From Pirellulaceae bacterium (GTDB taxonomy: Bacteria > Planctomycetota > Planctomycetia > Pirellulales > Pirellulaceae), in contig JAHDXO010000004.1 of the NCBI GenBank assembly GCA_023382975.1, positions 34,740 through 98,739 on the forward strand: DNA of 64,000 bases. Direction: 5' to 3'. The notes below the pieces were generated by a model, which was not told the origin of the DNA, made no database searches, and saw only the letters and a list, made by a program, of their open reading frames with translations. Below are positions 44,891-53,857 of the stretch, in pieces. Numbering within the stretch: position 1 is the stretch's first letter; each line of letters opens with the position of its first letter. The position numbers and the translations under genes were made by a program.

Positions 44891-46009
44891 CTACAGACAT
44901 CCTAATTCCAGGTAAAGCGGCCGGTCGTCCAGCCGCTTGCGGAACGCCTCGCCATCGCTCCAACAAACCACGTAGCACCGCGTGTCGTAGGAGATCGCCT
45001 GCCGACGCCGGACGCATGCGAGCAGCGGGTCCGCTTCGTGCATCCCGACCAGCAGACAGTCCCACCCATGGCCCGCCGCGCGAACCAGCGCGGCATCGAG
45101 CAACGCCTCGAAGACCGATGGATCGTCTTCGCTGATCACCACCAATGCCGCCGTCAGCCAGCGAAACATCCGCCCGGGCCGGGGAAGACGCGGCTGGCGA
45201 CGGATCGCGGCCCATGCGTTGTAGGCCCATCGGCTCCAGCGCAGCGCGGTGCAGTACCGTTCCACCACAATCTGGCGAAAGGCCGTCTGATCCCAACCGG
45301 CGAGTGTGCCCACGAGCTGTTGGCCGCGAAACGCCAGCAGAAGATCGCCGGGCCGCAGATCCCGGAACGTCGCAGCGGAATGAAAGAAGTCCTCGGTCGA
45401 GTAGACGGGAAAGAACTGTCGTCTGGGTCCTACGGTGTTCCAGAAATCCAAGACCCCAGCCATGTCCGCCGGCTCAGCGGGGCGGATCGTCACTTTGCCG
45501 GGCAGCGATCTCGCCGCTCGACGAGACGAGGGAATCGGGATCGCCACCGTGATGTACCGCCCGACGTCGTGGTACTGCGGCAGCCCGGCGCGGCCCGAGG
45601 TGAGCAGCCGTATCGCCGCCGTATTGCGATCGGCGATCGTGGTGAGATACACGCTGGTTCGCTGGTCGCCGTGAAGCTGGCGAAAGAAGCGGTAGCCGCG
45701 GGGAATGACACCACTGCCGCGATACTCCGGCAAGCAGCGCAGACCGCTCAGATAGCCGACCGCGACAGGTTCGCCGCCCACCCAGCGGAGTCGCACACCG
45801 CGGGCGCCCATCGCCGCGATGCGTCCCGACGATCGATCCCGGGCGACGATCGTCTGGTGGAACGGTCCCTCGACCACGGCCGCGTCGAAGTAGCTCGGTT
45901 CGCGGCGGAGACTGACGCTCATCGCGCCGTCCATCGGCGTGACGGCAAGGATCCGACGCAGTTGGGCGTCGTCGTCAGGCGTCGCAAGATCGAACTCGAA
46001 TCTAGGCAT
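44891..46009 (-). CDS. GNAT-like acyltransferase
   Basis: A 372-residue protein. The N-terminal half has a GNAT-type pattern, with LRCLPEYRGSGVIPRGY (motif A, Arg-x-x-Gly-x-Gly/Ala-like) followed by a strand/helix. A second partial domain follows after residue 170 (PAEPADMAGVLDFWNTV, then LLLAFRGQQLVGTLAGWD). It is two bases after the radical SAM gene at 46012, in an operon. The acyl donor and acceptor are unknown. Confidence 0.7.
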   Translation of the reverse strand: MPRFEFDLATPDDDAQLRRILAVTPMDGAMSVSLRREPSYFDAAVVEGPFHQTIVARDRSSGRIAAMGARGVRLRWVGGEPVAVGYLSGLRCLPEYRGSGVIPRGYRFFRQLHGDQRTSVYLTTIADRNTAAIRLLTSGRAGLPQYHDVGRYITVAIPIPSSRRAARSLPGKVTIRPAEPADMAGVLDFWNTVGPRRQFFPVYSTEDFFHSAATFRDLRPGDLLLAFRGQQLVGTLAGWDQTAFRQIVVERYCTALRWSRWAYNAWAAIRRQPRLPRPGRMFRWLTAALVVISEDDPSVFEALLDAALVRAAGHGWDCLLVGMHEADPLLACVRRRQAISYDTRCYVVCWSDGEAFRKRLDDRPLYLELGCL

Positions 46010-46011
46010 CC

Positions 46012-47394
46012 TCACTGCGCCTCGATTAGTTGACCGGTCCAACTCTCGTCGCCCAGCGGCAACCCGTTGCGGCCTGATACGTCCCACTGATGCAGCGCAT
46101 TGATGACGGCGAAGTTCCCCAGCACGAAGGGACTGCGGCGGTTGATCGGCTTGACCGAGCGCCGTGCGATGCTGCGCCACGAGTAGAAGCGGCGCCGCGC
46201 TTCGACGCAGCGCGCCGCCAATTCCTCGGGACTCATCTGCCGGGGATGGAAGGGGATCATGTTGTAGCGATACCGTTCGTCCAGCCACCACGGGTCGAAC
46301 AGCATCCGGCCCTCGCTCCTCATGCGGCTGTAAAGAGGTGTGCCGGGGAACGGAGTGACGTGGTTGAACGCCGCGATGAACAGGCCCTGATCGATGGCGA
46401 ACTCGACCGTCTCGGCAAACGTGGCGGCCGTGTCGTGGTCGTAGCCGAAAATAAACGTCCCGTAGACCGACAGCTTGTGGCGGCGCAGGTTCGCCAACGC
46501 CTGCGCAGCGCCACCGCCCATCAAGTTGAACCCCTTGTTCATCTGCTTGAGTGCCGCGCCGTCGAGCGACTCGAAGCCGATCAAAATCCCCTGGCAGCCG
46601 CTGCGCCGCATCAGATCCAGTGTCTCGTCGTCGAAGGCCGTGTGGATCGCCGCCTGACTCACCCAGCGGATCCGTAGCGGGATCAGCGCCCGCATCAACT
46701 CCTTGGCCTCGTTCAATCCGGACGTGAGGTTGTCGTCGATGAAGAAGATCATCTGGCCCGGACGCCGCACGCGACGCACTTCCTCCAACACGTGATCCAG
46801 CGGACGGTGGCGGTGCGAAGCGTGGAAGAACGACTGGATCGCGCAGAAATCGCAGCGGAAGCGGCAGCCTCGCGAGAACTCGACCAGCCGCATCGGCAGA
46901 TATCGCTTGCCCTGAAAGATCGAGCGGTCCGGCGTTACATCCAAGACCGGCCGCTCGTCCGACCGGTACGTCTTCTGCGGACGCCCGCGACGGTAGTCGT
47001 CAAGGACCTGAGGGAACAACCGTTCCGCCTCGCCCAGCACGATCGACTCGCAGTGCCGCGCCACTTCGTCCGGGCAAAGCGTCGCATGAAAGCCGCCCAT
47101 CACGACCGGCACGCGTCGGCGACGAAACTCGCTGGCGATCTGGTAGGCCCGCCGGGCCGTGTACGTTTCGACGCTGATCGCGACCAGATCCGTCGGTTCG
47201 TCGTAGGGGATCTTTTCCAAGCGATCGTCGTAGAACCGCAATTCGGCGTCGCGGGGCGTCAGGGCCGCCAGCATGGCGGCGGGAATCGGCTCCATCGTCC
47301 AAGTGCGGATGTATCGCTTCATGCCGATGCGCCGACCCACGCACGGATGAACGATCGTCAGGCGGAATCGCGGGGGCCGAGCGAAATCAACCAT
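46012..47394 (-). CDS. B12-binding radical SAM protein (cluster member 1)
   Basis: A 460-residue protein with an N-terminal cobalamin-binding fold (DLVAISVETYTARRAYQIA and VPVVMGGFHATL; no DxHxxG, as usual for this class). The radical SAM core carries CRFRCDFC (near residue 175), then the FFIDDNLTSG and ILIGFESLDG motifs. The C-terminal part resembles DUF4070 (WWLDERYRYNM, FHPRQMSPEELAARC). Related enzymes include BchE-like, HpnJ-like and other methylating or cyclising ones; the reaction is unknown. It overlaps the next upstream radical SAM gene by eight bases. Confidence 0.88.
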   Translation of the reverse strand: MVDFARPPRFRLTIVHPCVGRRIGMKRYIRTWTMEPIPAAMLAALTPRDAELRFYDDRLEKIPYDEPTDLVAISVETYTARRAYQIASEFRRRRVPVVMGGFHATLCPDEVARHCESIVLGEAERLFPQVLDDYRRGRPQKTYRSDERPVLDVTPDRSIFQGKRYLPMRLVEFSRGCRFRCDFCAIQSFFHASHRHRPLDHVLEEVRRVRRPGQMIFFIDDNLTSGLNEAKELMRALIPLRIRWVSQAAIHTAFDDETLDLMRRSGCQGILIGFESLDGAALKQMNKGFNLMGGGAAQALANLRRHKLSVYGTFIFGYDHDTAATFAETVEFAIDQGLFIAAFNHVTPFPGTPLYSRMRSEGRMLFDPWWLDERYRYNMIPFHPRQMSPEELAARCVEARRRFYSWRSIARRSVKPINRRSPFVLGNFAVINALHQWDVSGRNGLPLGDESWTGQLIEAQ

Positions 47395-48814
47395 GCACGG
47401 CCTCCGGAGTCGGAGTCGATGCGGCCTTGCCCACTGCGGTTGGATTCCGCCTCGCGTCCAGACGATGGAACATCGCTTCGGCGGGATCGATCGGCACGTC
47501 GCAGGTGTAGAATCGGTGCAAGTTGTGGGCGTAGTAGCGGTATCCCAAATTCGTGGCCAGCGCCAACGGCAACGGAGCCGCTGTCCGCATCAGTCGCCGC
47601 GCGATGCTGGAAAAACGGTAGGTGTACTTCCAAGCCGCTTCGGTTCCTTGTTGCAGTTCGGCGACGCTCATCTGCCGAGGCTGAAACACAACGTGCTGGC
47701 CGTCGTACTGTTCCCAGTCGTGGGTCAGAATCCGTCCCTCGGCGGCCAGTTCACGATACAATGCGGTTCCCGGAAACGGCGTAACGATCGCGTATCGCGG
47801 CAGATCGATGCCCGTGTCGACCGCGAACCTGGCCGTCTTCAGGAAGACGTCGGGGGCATCGTGGTCCAGCCCGAAAACAAAGCAGGCTTGCAGCGCGATG
47901 CCGCGCCGGTGCAACTTCTCGACAACCTGCGGATACCGGTCCGGGCTGTTGAACGCCTTGTGCGTCTCGCGCAAGCCCGGCGGCGAGATCGACTCCAACC
48001 CCATCAGCAGACCGCGGCAGCCGCTGCGCGCAGCCAGATCCAGCAGTTCGGTATCGTCGCACAGCAGCGTGGTCGTCAGACCGTACCAGCGCACCCGCAA
48101 CGGGATGAGCGCCTCGAACAGCCGAGCGGCGTAGGCTTGATCGGCGATCAGGTTCAGATCGACGAAGATCGCCTTCCGCGCTCGCTGGCGGCGGATGTCC
48201 GCCACGACCTGCTCGACCGGCTTTTGCAGCGGCCGACGCCCCCAAGCGGCAGGCACAACACAGAAGGAACAGTTGTGGACACAGCCGCGAGTCGCTTCGA
48301 ACACATTCGAGGTGAGGAATCTACCTCGCGGCAACACGCTACGGTCGGGCAAGGGCGAGTTGGACAGGTCGAGCGACGGGGACTGGACGTACCGCGACTG
48401 CAAACGACCGGCCGTCCAATCGCGCAGCAGCCGGGGCCATTCCTCCTCGGCATAACCGACCACGATGCAGTCGGCATGCGGTTGTGCATCGTCCGGAACC
48501 AGCGTGACATGGGGACCGCCCAGCACGACGCAGATCCCGCGACGGCGGAAATGACTGGCCAATTCGTACGCCCGCCGGGCCGTGCCGGTGATGACCGTCA
48601 TGCCCACGATGTCGGCTTGAAGATCCAGGTCGACATCCGCAATGCCCTCGTCGACACAGACGACCTGCGCATTCAGCTCGGGCGGAACGAGCGCCGCCAG
48701 CGTCGGCAGCGTCAGCGGCATGTACCGCAACGACTTGCCGAAGATGCCGCCCCGATGACGGTACAATGGGCCCTTGGGCGAAATGAGTGCGATTTTCAAG
48801 ATCCGGTCCGACAT
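47387..48814 (-). CDS. B12-binding radical SAM protein (cluster member 2)
   Basis: A 475-residue protein with cobalamin-binding fold (IVGMTVITGTARRAYELAS, VVLGGPHVTL) and radical SAM core with CVHNCSFC (near residue 178). IFVDLNLIAD and LLMGLESISP follow. It differs most from the other three members (longer N-terminus starting LKIALISPKGP, and different CxxxCxxC context). Function unknown. The start at 48814 is the ATG; a 250-base gap upstream holds three copies of a short palindromic repeat. Confidence 0.88.
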   Translation of the reverse strand: MSDRILKIALISPKGPLYRHRGGIFGKSLRYMPLTLPTLAALVPPELNAQVVCVDEGIADVDLDLQADIVGMTVITGTARRAYELASHFRRRGICVVLGGPHVTLVPDDAQPHADCIVVGYAEEEWPRLLRDWTAGRLQSRYVQSPSLDLSNSPLPDRSVLPRGRFLTSNVFEATRGCVHNCSFCVVPAAWGRRPLQKPVEQVVADIRRQRARKAIFVDLNLIADQAYAARLFEALIPLRVRWYGLTTTLLCDDTELLDLAARSGCRGLLMGLESISPPGLRETHKAFNSPDRYPQVVEKLHRRGIALQACFVFGLDHDAPDVFLKTARFAVDTGIDLPRYAIVTPFPGTALYRELAAEGRILTHDWEQYDGQHVVFQPRQMSVAELQQGTEAAWKYTYRFSSIARRLMRTAAPLPLALATNLGYRYYAHNLHRFYTCDVPIDPAEAMFHRLDARRNPTAVGKAASTPTPEAVHG

Positions 48815-48848
48815 GGTTCACCATCGTCTTTGCCGTTGCTCATCGTCT

Positions 48849-49000
48849 CCGCCGAGCTTGCTCGTTGGAACGTATGACACGATCACTGGGCGCACGAAGC
48901 TCCAATCATTGCTTCCACCGAGCAAGCTCGGCGGGGAGCAAGAATCGTCGAGATTTGCCCTCTAGTGCAAAATCACCGCACCACCGAGCAAGCTCGCCGG
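48849..49000. repeat. three copies of a CGAGCAAGCTCG-type palindromic repeat
   Basis: Copies at 48849-48864 (CCGCCGAGCTTGCTCG), 48919-48934 (its exact reverse complement) and 48985-49000 (one mismatch, CGAGCAAGCTCGCCGG) lie in the 250 bases between the radical SAM genes at 47387 and 49065. The first two form a 16-base inverted repeat with a 54-base spacer. A related sequence (GGCAAGCTCGCCGG) occurs at about 5411-5425. Confidence 0.75.
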
Positions 49001-49064
49001 GGGCGAAGCCGGACGAACTGCGCAACTTAAAAAACCATCGTTGCGCGGTTCCGTCGTTCCAATC

Positions 49065-50438
49065 TCATTCTTTGCCGCGGAACAATCCCAACAACATCCC
49101 TTGCTTTCTCTTCGACTCGCGCGCGTACAACGGATTGTACTGCAAATAGGCGGCCAGCCGTAGCGGCGAACTCAGGTGCGTCTTGAAATCCCATATACGC
49201 CAGAAGATCGAGCCCAGCGTATTCCAGCGGCGGCGGCATTCCCAGCAGGCCTGCGTCAACTGGTCGGGCGACATGTGCTTGGGGACGAACGCCGCGTGGT
49301 TGAACCGATACTCGGGGTGCAGCCACCAGCGGCCGTCCCACAGCAAGCGGCCCTCCGCCCGCAGGCGTTCGTATAGCGGCGTCCCGGGATACGGCATCAG
49401 GATGTTGTACGCGGCAAAGCAGAACCGGTGGCGCATGGCAAAGTCGCTTGTCTCTCGAATCGATTCCAGCGTGTCGTGGTCGTGGCCCAGCGTGAACGCG
49501 GCCCAGGTCTGCAGGTGATGGTCGCGGAGAATCTGGACGGGCTTCTCGTAGGCGTCCCAGCCGGCCCGCAGCAACTTGGGATGTCCGGCGCGAAGAAAGT
49601 TGGGCGCCTTCTTCATCTGCTGCAGGTTGCGGGGATCGAGCGACTCGAACCCGATGACGTTGCCCATGCAGCCGCTCTCGGCCAGCAGTGACATCAATTC
49701 CAGATCGCTGGTCATGTCGATCGAAGCCTGCGACACCCAGCGGATGCGCATGGGAATCAACTCGCGCAGGAAGGCCTTCGCCGCGGCGTGATTGGACAGG
49801 AAGTTGTCATCGACGAAAAAGATGAAGCGGCGATTTTGGCTTTCGATCTCCGCCAGGATCTCGCGGGTCGGCCGCACGAAATTCGTACGCTGAAAGAAGA
49901 CGCTGATGGCGCAGAAATCGCAACTGAACCGGCAGCCGCGCCCGAACTGCATCAGCGTCACGGGCAGATAGCCTTTGCCCTCGAACAAGTCGCGTCGCGG
50001 TTGGACACCGCCCGACTGCGGCACGCCCGGCGGCGCATCGTACCGTCGCCGGAGCTTTCCGCCGCGGGCGTCTTCGACCACCTGGCGCCAGAGCGATTCG
50101 GCGTCGCCCACAAAGATCGCATCGGCGTGTTGCAGGCACTCCTCCGGCAGCAGCGTGGGATGGAACCCGCCCAGGATCACCGGCACGCCGCGCGCCCGGT
50201 ATTCGGCGGCGATTTCGTAGGCCCGGCGAGCCGTGTAGATCTCGACGGTGATCGCCACCAGGTCAGTCGGCTCGTCGTACGGAATCGCCTCGATCCGGTC
50301 GTCGACCAGCGCACATTCGACGTCGGGTGGCGTCAGTCCCGCCAAGACGCCCAATTGCAGCGGCTCCATGCGACCTTCGTCGACGTACAGACTGTGTTCC
50401 AACCGTCCGATGTTCGGCTTGACGAAGGTGATCTTCAT
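49065..50438 (-). CDS. B12-binding radical SAM protein (cluster member 3)
   Basis: A 457-residue protein of the same group as the 46012 and 52490 genes, starting MKITFVKPNIGR. It has a cobalamin-binding fold (DLVAITVEIYTARRAYEIA, VPVILGGFHPTLLP), the cluster CRFSCDFC (near residue 167), FFVDDNFLSN, NVIGFESLDP, and a DUF4070-like end (WWLHPEYRFNH). The ATG at 50438 overlaps the stop of the upstream membrane protein gene by four bases. The product is unknown. Confidence 0.88.
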   Translation of the reverse strand: MKITFVKPNIGRLEHSLYVDEGRMEPLQLGVLAGLTPPDVECALVDDRIEAIPYDEPTDLVAITVEIYTARRAYEIAAEYRARGVPVILGGFHPTLLPEECLQHADAIFVGDAESLWRQVVEDARGGKLRRRYDAPPGVPQSGGVQPRRDLFEGKGYLPVTLMQFGRGCRFSCDFCAISVFFQRTNFVRPTREILAEIESQNRRFIFFVDDNFLSNHAAAKAFLRELIPMRIRWVSQASIDMTSDLELMSLLAESGCMGNVIGFESLDPRNLQQMKKAPNFLRAGHPKLLRAGWDAYEKPVQILRDHHLQTWAAFTLGHDHDTLESIRETSDFAMRHRFCFAAYNILMPYPGTPLYERLRAEGRLLWDGRWWLHPEYRFNHAAFVPKHMSPDQLTQACWECRRRWNTLGSIFWRIWDFKTHLSSPLRLAAYLQYNPLYARESKRKQGMLLGLFRGKE

Positions 50439-50878
50439 GACGTCGGCGCGGCGGCCTTCTTCGAAGCGAGCCGCTCGCATACCACCAGCGCCGCGGCCAG
50501 CGAGAAAAAGAAGACGACGTTGCCGATGTTGCGAGACGAGGCGATGCCGAACTCGTCCACCAACACGGCGGAAAACGCCAGCCGATGTACCGCTCGGATG
50601 ACGAACAGCATCACGAACGCATAGATCGCCGGGCGGTACTCCAGCGGCCGAAGCGCCGCGGCCGCCGCGATCACGCCCAAGGCCAGCATGAACGCTCCGA
50701 TCGGCCGAAGCATGTACACGAACTGCGGTGTCCAGTCCACCTGCCCGGCGCCATACCCCTGGGCAACCATCTTGGCGAACTCCTCGGTCGACAGGTTCAG
50801 GCCGGCGCCGACCGCCACGTGGAACGCGCACACGCCCCACAACAGCAACTTCAGAAGCGTCAATGCGTTATTGCTCAT
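50435..50878 (-). CDS. four-helix membrane protein
   Basis: A 147-residue protein with four predicted hydrophobic helices (LLKLLLWGVCAFHVAVGAGL; MLALGVIAAAAAL; AIYAFVMLFVIRAV; VVFFFSLAAALVV). I do not recognise a family. GAGGAG seven bases before the ATG at 50878 fixes the start. It overlaps the radical SAM gene downstream (four bases) and the membrane protein gene upstream (11 bases), so it is part of one operon. Confidence 0.7.
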   Translation of the reverse strand: MSNNALTLLKLLLWGVCAFHVAVGAGLNLSTEEFAKMVAQGYGAGQVDWTPQFVYMLRPIGAFMLALGVIAAAAALRPLEYRPAIYAFVMLFVIRAVHRLAFSAVLVDEFGIASSRNIGNVVFFFSLAAALVVCERLASKKAAAPTS

Positions 50879-51542
50879 GGGGAAGCTCCTCGTAGGAACG
50901 AAGGCCCGTCTCGCCATGCAGGGCCATCGACCAAGCCGCAAACGCCGCCACCGGGGCCGACAAGGCCGCGGCGTGACTGGTGAGAGCCAGCAGCCAGAAT
51001 AACTCATCCCGGCCGCATTCGACAAGCCAGTATTCCAGCGCGCGCAACGAGACGCCGTAGGACGCGCCAAAAACGCCGAAAAGAATCGGCGCATAGGCCG
51101 TGGCAATCGCTTCCGCACCGCGCCGCTCGTGCCAAGGCCGGTTGTAGACGCACAGGAAGCCCGCCCTGATCGCGAAAATGTCGTACAGCCAGTTCCAGAA
51201 GGCCAACGTCGAACCGAGGACCAGCGCGGCGCGGAGAAACTCGCCCAGACCCAGGCTCGCCGCCGGATAAGGAAGGCTCGCCAAAGCGAACAGACTGGTC
51301 GCGCCGCCGAAGACAAATCCGTGATGAGGCCGGAAACGCCCGATGCGCAAACGGGTGTTGAACTCCCACAGCCGCAACACGTTGGTTCCGATCGCCGGCA
51401 CCACATAGGCGAAGACAATCGGGATACTCATCGCCAGCAGAGCCAGGTCGTGTTGCCCGTCGTATCGCCGCAGCCATAGCCAGTAGCTCAGCGGCACAAC
51501 GATCAGCGGCGCCGCGTACTGATAGATCTGAAAAAATCGCAT
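50868..51542 (-). CDS. multi-pass membrane protein
   Basis: A 224-residue protein with about six hydrophobic segments, starting MRFFQIYQYAAPLIVVPLSYWLWL. There are conserved-looking His/Arg/Trp residues (RPHHGF, NRPWHERRGAE). I do not recognise the family; in this context it may be a membrane-embedded lipid enzyme. It is three bases after the sterol desaturase-like gene and overlaps the next gene by 11. Confidence 0.7.
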   Translation of the reverse strand: MRFFQIYQYAAPLIVVPLSYWLWLRRYDGQHDLALLAMSIPIVFAYVVPAIGTNVLRLWEFNTRLRIGRFRPHHGFVFGGATSLFALASLPYPAASLGLGEFLRAALVLGSTLAFWNWLYDIFAIRAGFLCVYNRPWHERRGAEAIATAYAPILFGVFGASYGVSLRALEYWLVECGRDELFWLLALTSHAAALSAPVAAFAAWSMALHGETGLRSYEELPHEQ

Positions 51543-51545
51543 GGT

Positions 51546-52493
51546 TCACTCGCCGCCATCACCGGGGTCTTGCCGCACCGTCGCTTCGGCCTCTGGCGAT
51601 GCCGAACTCAGATTGCAGCAACGGTCCACTTGAAAACGCTTCCGCATCGCCGCCGAAAGCTTGATTCGTCCGAACGTCAGCGTCCCGAGAAAATCCTGAT
51701 CGTAAGGCAGACCGAGTGGCTCGTCCCCCAGCGGGTTCGACAACGGATCGCGGTAGGTGCCCAGCAAGCGGTCCCACAGCGTCGTAAAATTCCCGTAGTT
51801 GACGTTCATGGCGCAGGTGTGGTGCAGAATGTGCTCCTGCGGCGTGGTGAAAAACGGGATTCTCATCACCCGGTGAACGGCCGGGTAGCGGCGCAGAAAC
51901 GCCGAATGACTAGCGGTCAGGACCACAACGATCAACAACAACGCCGGCAGAATCGGCGTCATGTCCCACAGCGGCAGACGCGCGGCCCACAGGCAAAGAT
52001 AGAGAGTCCCCGCCGTCGCCGCACCAGCCAATGCGACAGGAATAAACCCGAACGGTCGGGTCAGAATCCCCGGCATCAACACGTTGATCTCGTTAGGCAG
52101 ATGGTGGTACTCGTGCGTAAACCAGAACCAACGGCTGTGGCTGAACAGCCGATGCGTCGCGTAGTCGCAGAGTCCGGCGAGGTAAAAAACGCCCGCCGCG
52201 ACGGCCAACAGCGGCCAGCCGGACAGAGACGCATCGGCCAGTGGCTGCAGCGACAGGCGGGCGGTCCACTCTCGGGCGCGGTCGAACAGCTCGGCCTGCG
52301 ACGGAACGAGACGCGTGCCGGTCCACTGGATCGCGAAGAAAACCGCTGTCACCAGCACCAGGAAGACGAGCGCTGCGAAGGCGGGCGGCGTGGTGCCCGA
52401 CGCACGGTGGCGGCGTCGCAATTCGACCAAGTCCAGGGCCAGCAAGCCGGTTTCCAACGCGACAAAAACTGCCAGAGCGATTCCGCTGGTCAT
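51546..52493 (-). CDS. fatty acid hydroxylase/sterol desaturase-family protein
   Basis: A 315-residue integral membrane di-iron enzyme with the three histidine boxes HRLFSH, HEYHH and HILHH, and several hydrophobic helices. The family hydroxylates or desaturates lipid carbons (sterols, fatty acids, carotenoids). The ATG at 52493 overlaps the radical SAM gene upstream by four bases. Placement between radical SAM genes suggests a lipid or hydrocarbon substrate. Confidence 0.9.
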   Translation of the reverse strand: MTSGIALAVFVALETGLLALDLVELRRRHRASGTTPPAFAALVFLVLVTAVFFAIQWTGTRLVPSQAELFDRAREWTARLSLQPLADASLSGWPLLAVAAGVFYLAGLCDYATHRLFSHSRWFWFTHEYHHLPNEINVLMPGILTRPFGFIPVALAGAATAGTLYLCLWAARLPLWDMTPILPALLLIVVVLTASHSAFLRRYPAVHRVMRIPFFTTPQEHILHHTCAMNVNYGNFTTLWDRLLGTYRDPLSNPLGDEPLGLPYDQDFLGTLTFGRIKLSAAMRKRFQVDRCCNLSSASPEAEATVRQDPGDGGE

Positions 52494-53857
52494 CCGCGCA
52501 CCTCGTCCACGAGGACGCCTTCTTCGACCGCCTCGAACCACGGCATCAACTGGCCTTCCTCGCCCAACCGCCGGCCTTGCTTGTTGTGAATCTCGCGACG
52601 TGACGTGATGTTCGCGGCGAAAAACGCCGCGGCCCGGTACCAGTCGCGGCAGTTGGCTTGGCGGTCGATGGCCCGGCGGACGATGTTGCGGCTGCGGTTG
52701 AACTCTGAGCGAGCCCGGTAGCAGCCCTGCATCAGTTGTTCGGCCGTCATCCGCCGCGGATGGAACATGCTCTGGCCGTAGCGGTAGTCCTCGTGCAGCC
52801 ACCAGGGATCGTGGATCAACCGTTCTTCGCGTTGCAGACGATCGTAGATCTTGGCGCCCGGTGTCGGCGTCAACGGATTGAAGTTGGCCAGGAACAGCTT
52901 GTTCCGCAGCGCAAAGTCCAGCGTGACCTGAAAAGTCTCGGGCGTGTCGTGATCGTAGCCCAGCACAAAGGCGCCGTAGACCATGATGCCTTCGCGGCGG
53001 AACACCTGCACCAATTGGTCGTACGGCCCGTGTCGGCGCTGCCACAGCTTCTTCATCTGGCGGAGATTGCCTTCGTCCAACGACTCGAAACCGATCATCA
53101 CGGCGACGCAGCCCGCGCGCGCCATGCGACCCACCAATTCCGGATCGGCGGCCAAGTCCAGACTCGCCTGACACGACCAGCGGACTCGAAGCGGAGAGAC
53201 CGCGGCCAGCAGCGATTCAAGCCGATCGCGATCGTTGAACAAATTGTCGTCGGTGAAGAACACGTGGCGGTTTCGCACTCCGTCGATTTCGGCCACCACT
53301 TCCTCGACCGGCCGCCAGCGCAGCGAATTGCCATAGAAGGCGTGGATCGAGCAGAAATCACAGGCGTACCGGCAACCGCGGCCGAATTGCACCAGGGCCA
53401 CCGAGCGGTATCGCTTGCCGCGGAAGATCGAGCGATCCACGGTCAGACCGGCCAGCGGCGGAAGCGGTCGCTGATAAATCCGCCGCAACCGCCCGTGCCG
53501 GGCGTCGACCAGGATCTCCGGCCAGACGCCCTCTGCGTCTCCTACCACGACGGACGACGCGAACTGGAGGGTTTCCTGGGGAAGCAATGTGGGATGGTAT
53601 CCTCCCATCACCACCGGAATGCCGCGCTGCAAAAACCGATGGGCGATCTGATACGCGCGCCGAGCCGTGAACGTCTCGACCGTGATCGCGACCAGATCGG
53701 CAGGCTCGTCGAATGGAATCTCCTCCAACCGTTCGTCGCACAGGCAACGCTCGATTTCCGGCGGGGTCAGCGCGGACAGAATGCCGAACACCAGCGGCTC
53801 CATCGCGTCGCTGGACCGATGCGGCGACATATTGGGTCGGACAAAAAGAACCTTCAT
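52490..53857 (-). CDS. B12-binding radical SAM protein (cluster member 4)
   Basis: A 455-residue protein, first gene of the operon, starting MKVLFVRPNMSPHRSSDAME. It has a cobalamin-binding fold (DLVAITVETFTARRAYQIA, VPVVMGGYHPTLLP), the cluster CRYACDFC (near residue 160), FFTDDNLFND, VMIGFESLDE and WWLHEDYRYGQ. It is close to the members at 46012 and 49065. A four-base overlap joins it to the di-iron enzyme gene. Substrate unknown. Confidence 0.88.
   Translation of the reverse strand: MKVLFVRPNMSPHRSSDAMEPLVFGILSALTPPEIERCLCDERLEEIPFDEPADLVAITVETFTARRAYQIAHRFLQRGIPVVMGGYHPTLLPQETLQFASSVVVGDAEGVWPEILVDARHGRLRRIYQRPLPPLAGLTVDRSIFRGKRYRSVALVQFGRGCRYACDFCSIHAFYGNSLRWRPVEEVVAEIDGVRNRHVFFTDDNLFNDRDRLESLLAAVSPLRVRWSCQASLDLAADPELVGRMARAGCVAVMIGFESLDEGNLRQMKKLWQRRHGPYDQLVQVFRREGIMVYGAFVLGYDHDTPETFQVTLDFALRNKLFLANFNPLTPTPGAKIYDRLQREERLIHDPWWLHEDYRYGQSMFHPRRMTAEQLMQGCYRARSEFNRSRNIVRRAIDRQANCRDWYRAAAFFAANITSRREIHNKQGRRLGEEGQLMPWFEAVEEGVLVDEVRG

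Noticed and set aside
45038..46033. Plus-strand frame of 331 codons
   Set aside because: Antisense to the GNAT-like gene and lacking a convincing start; shadow of the minus-strand frame.
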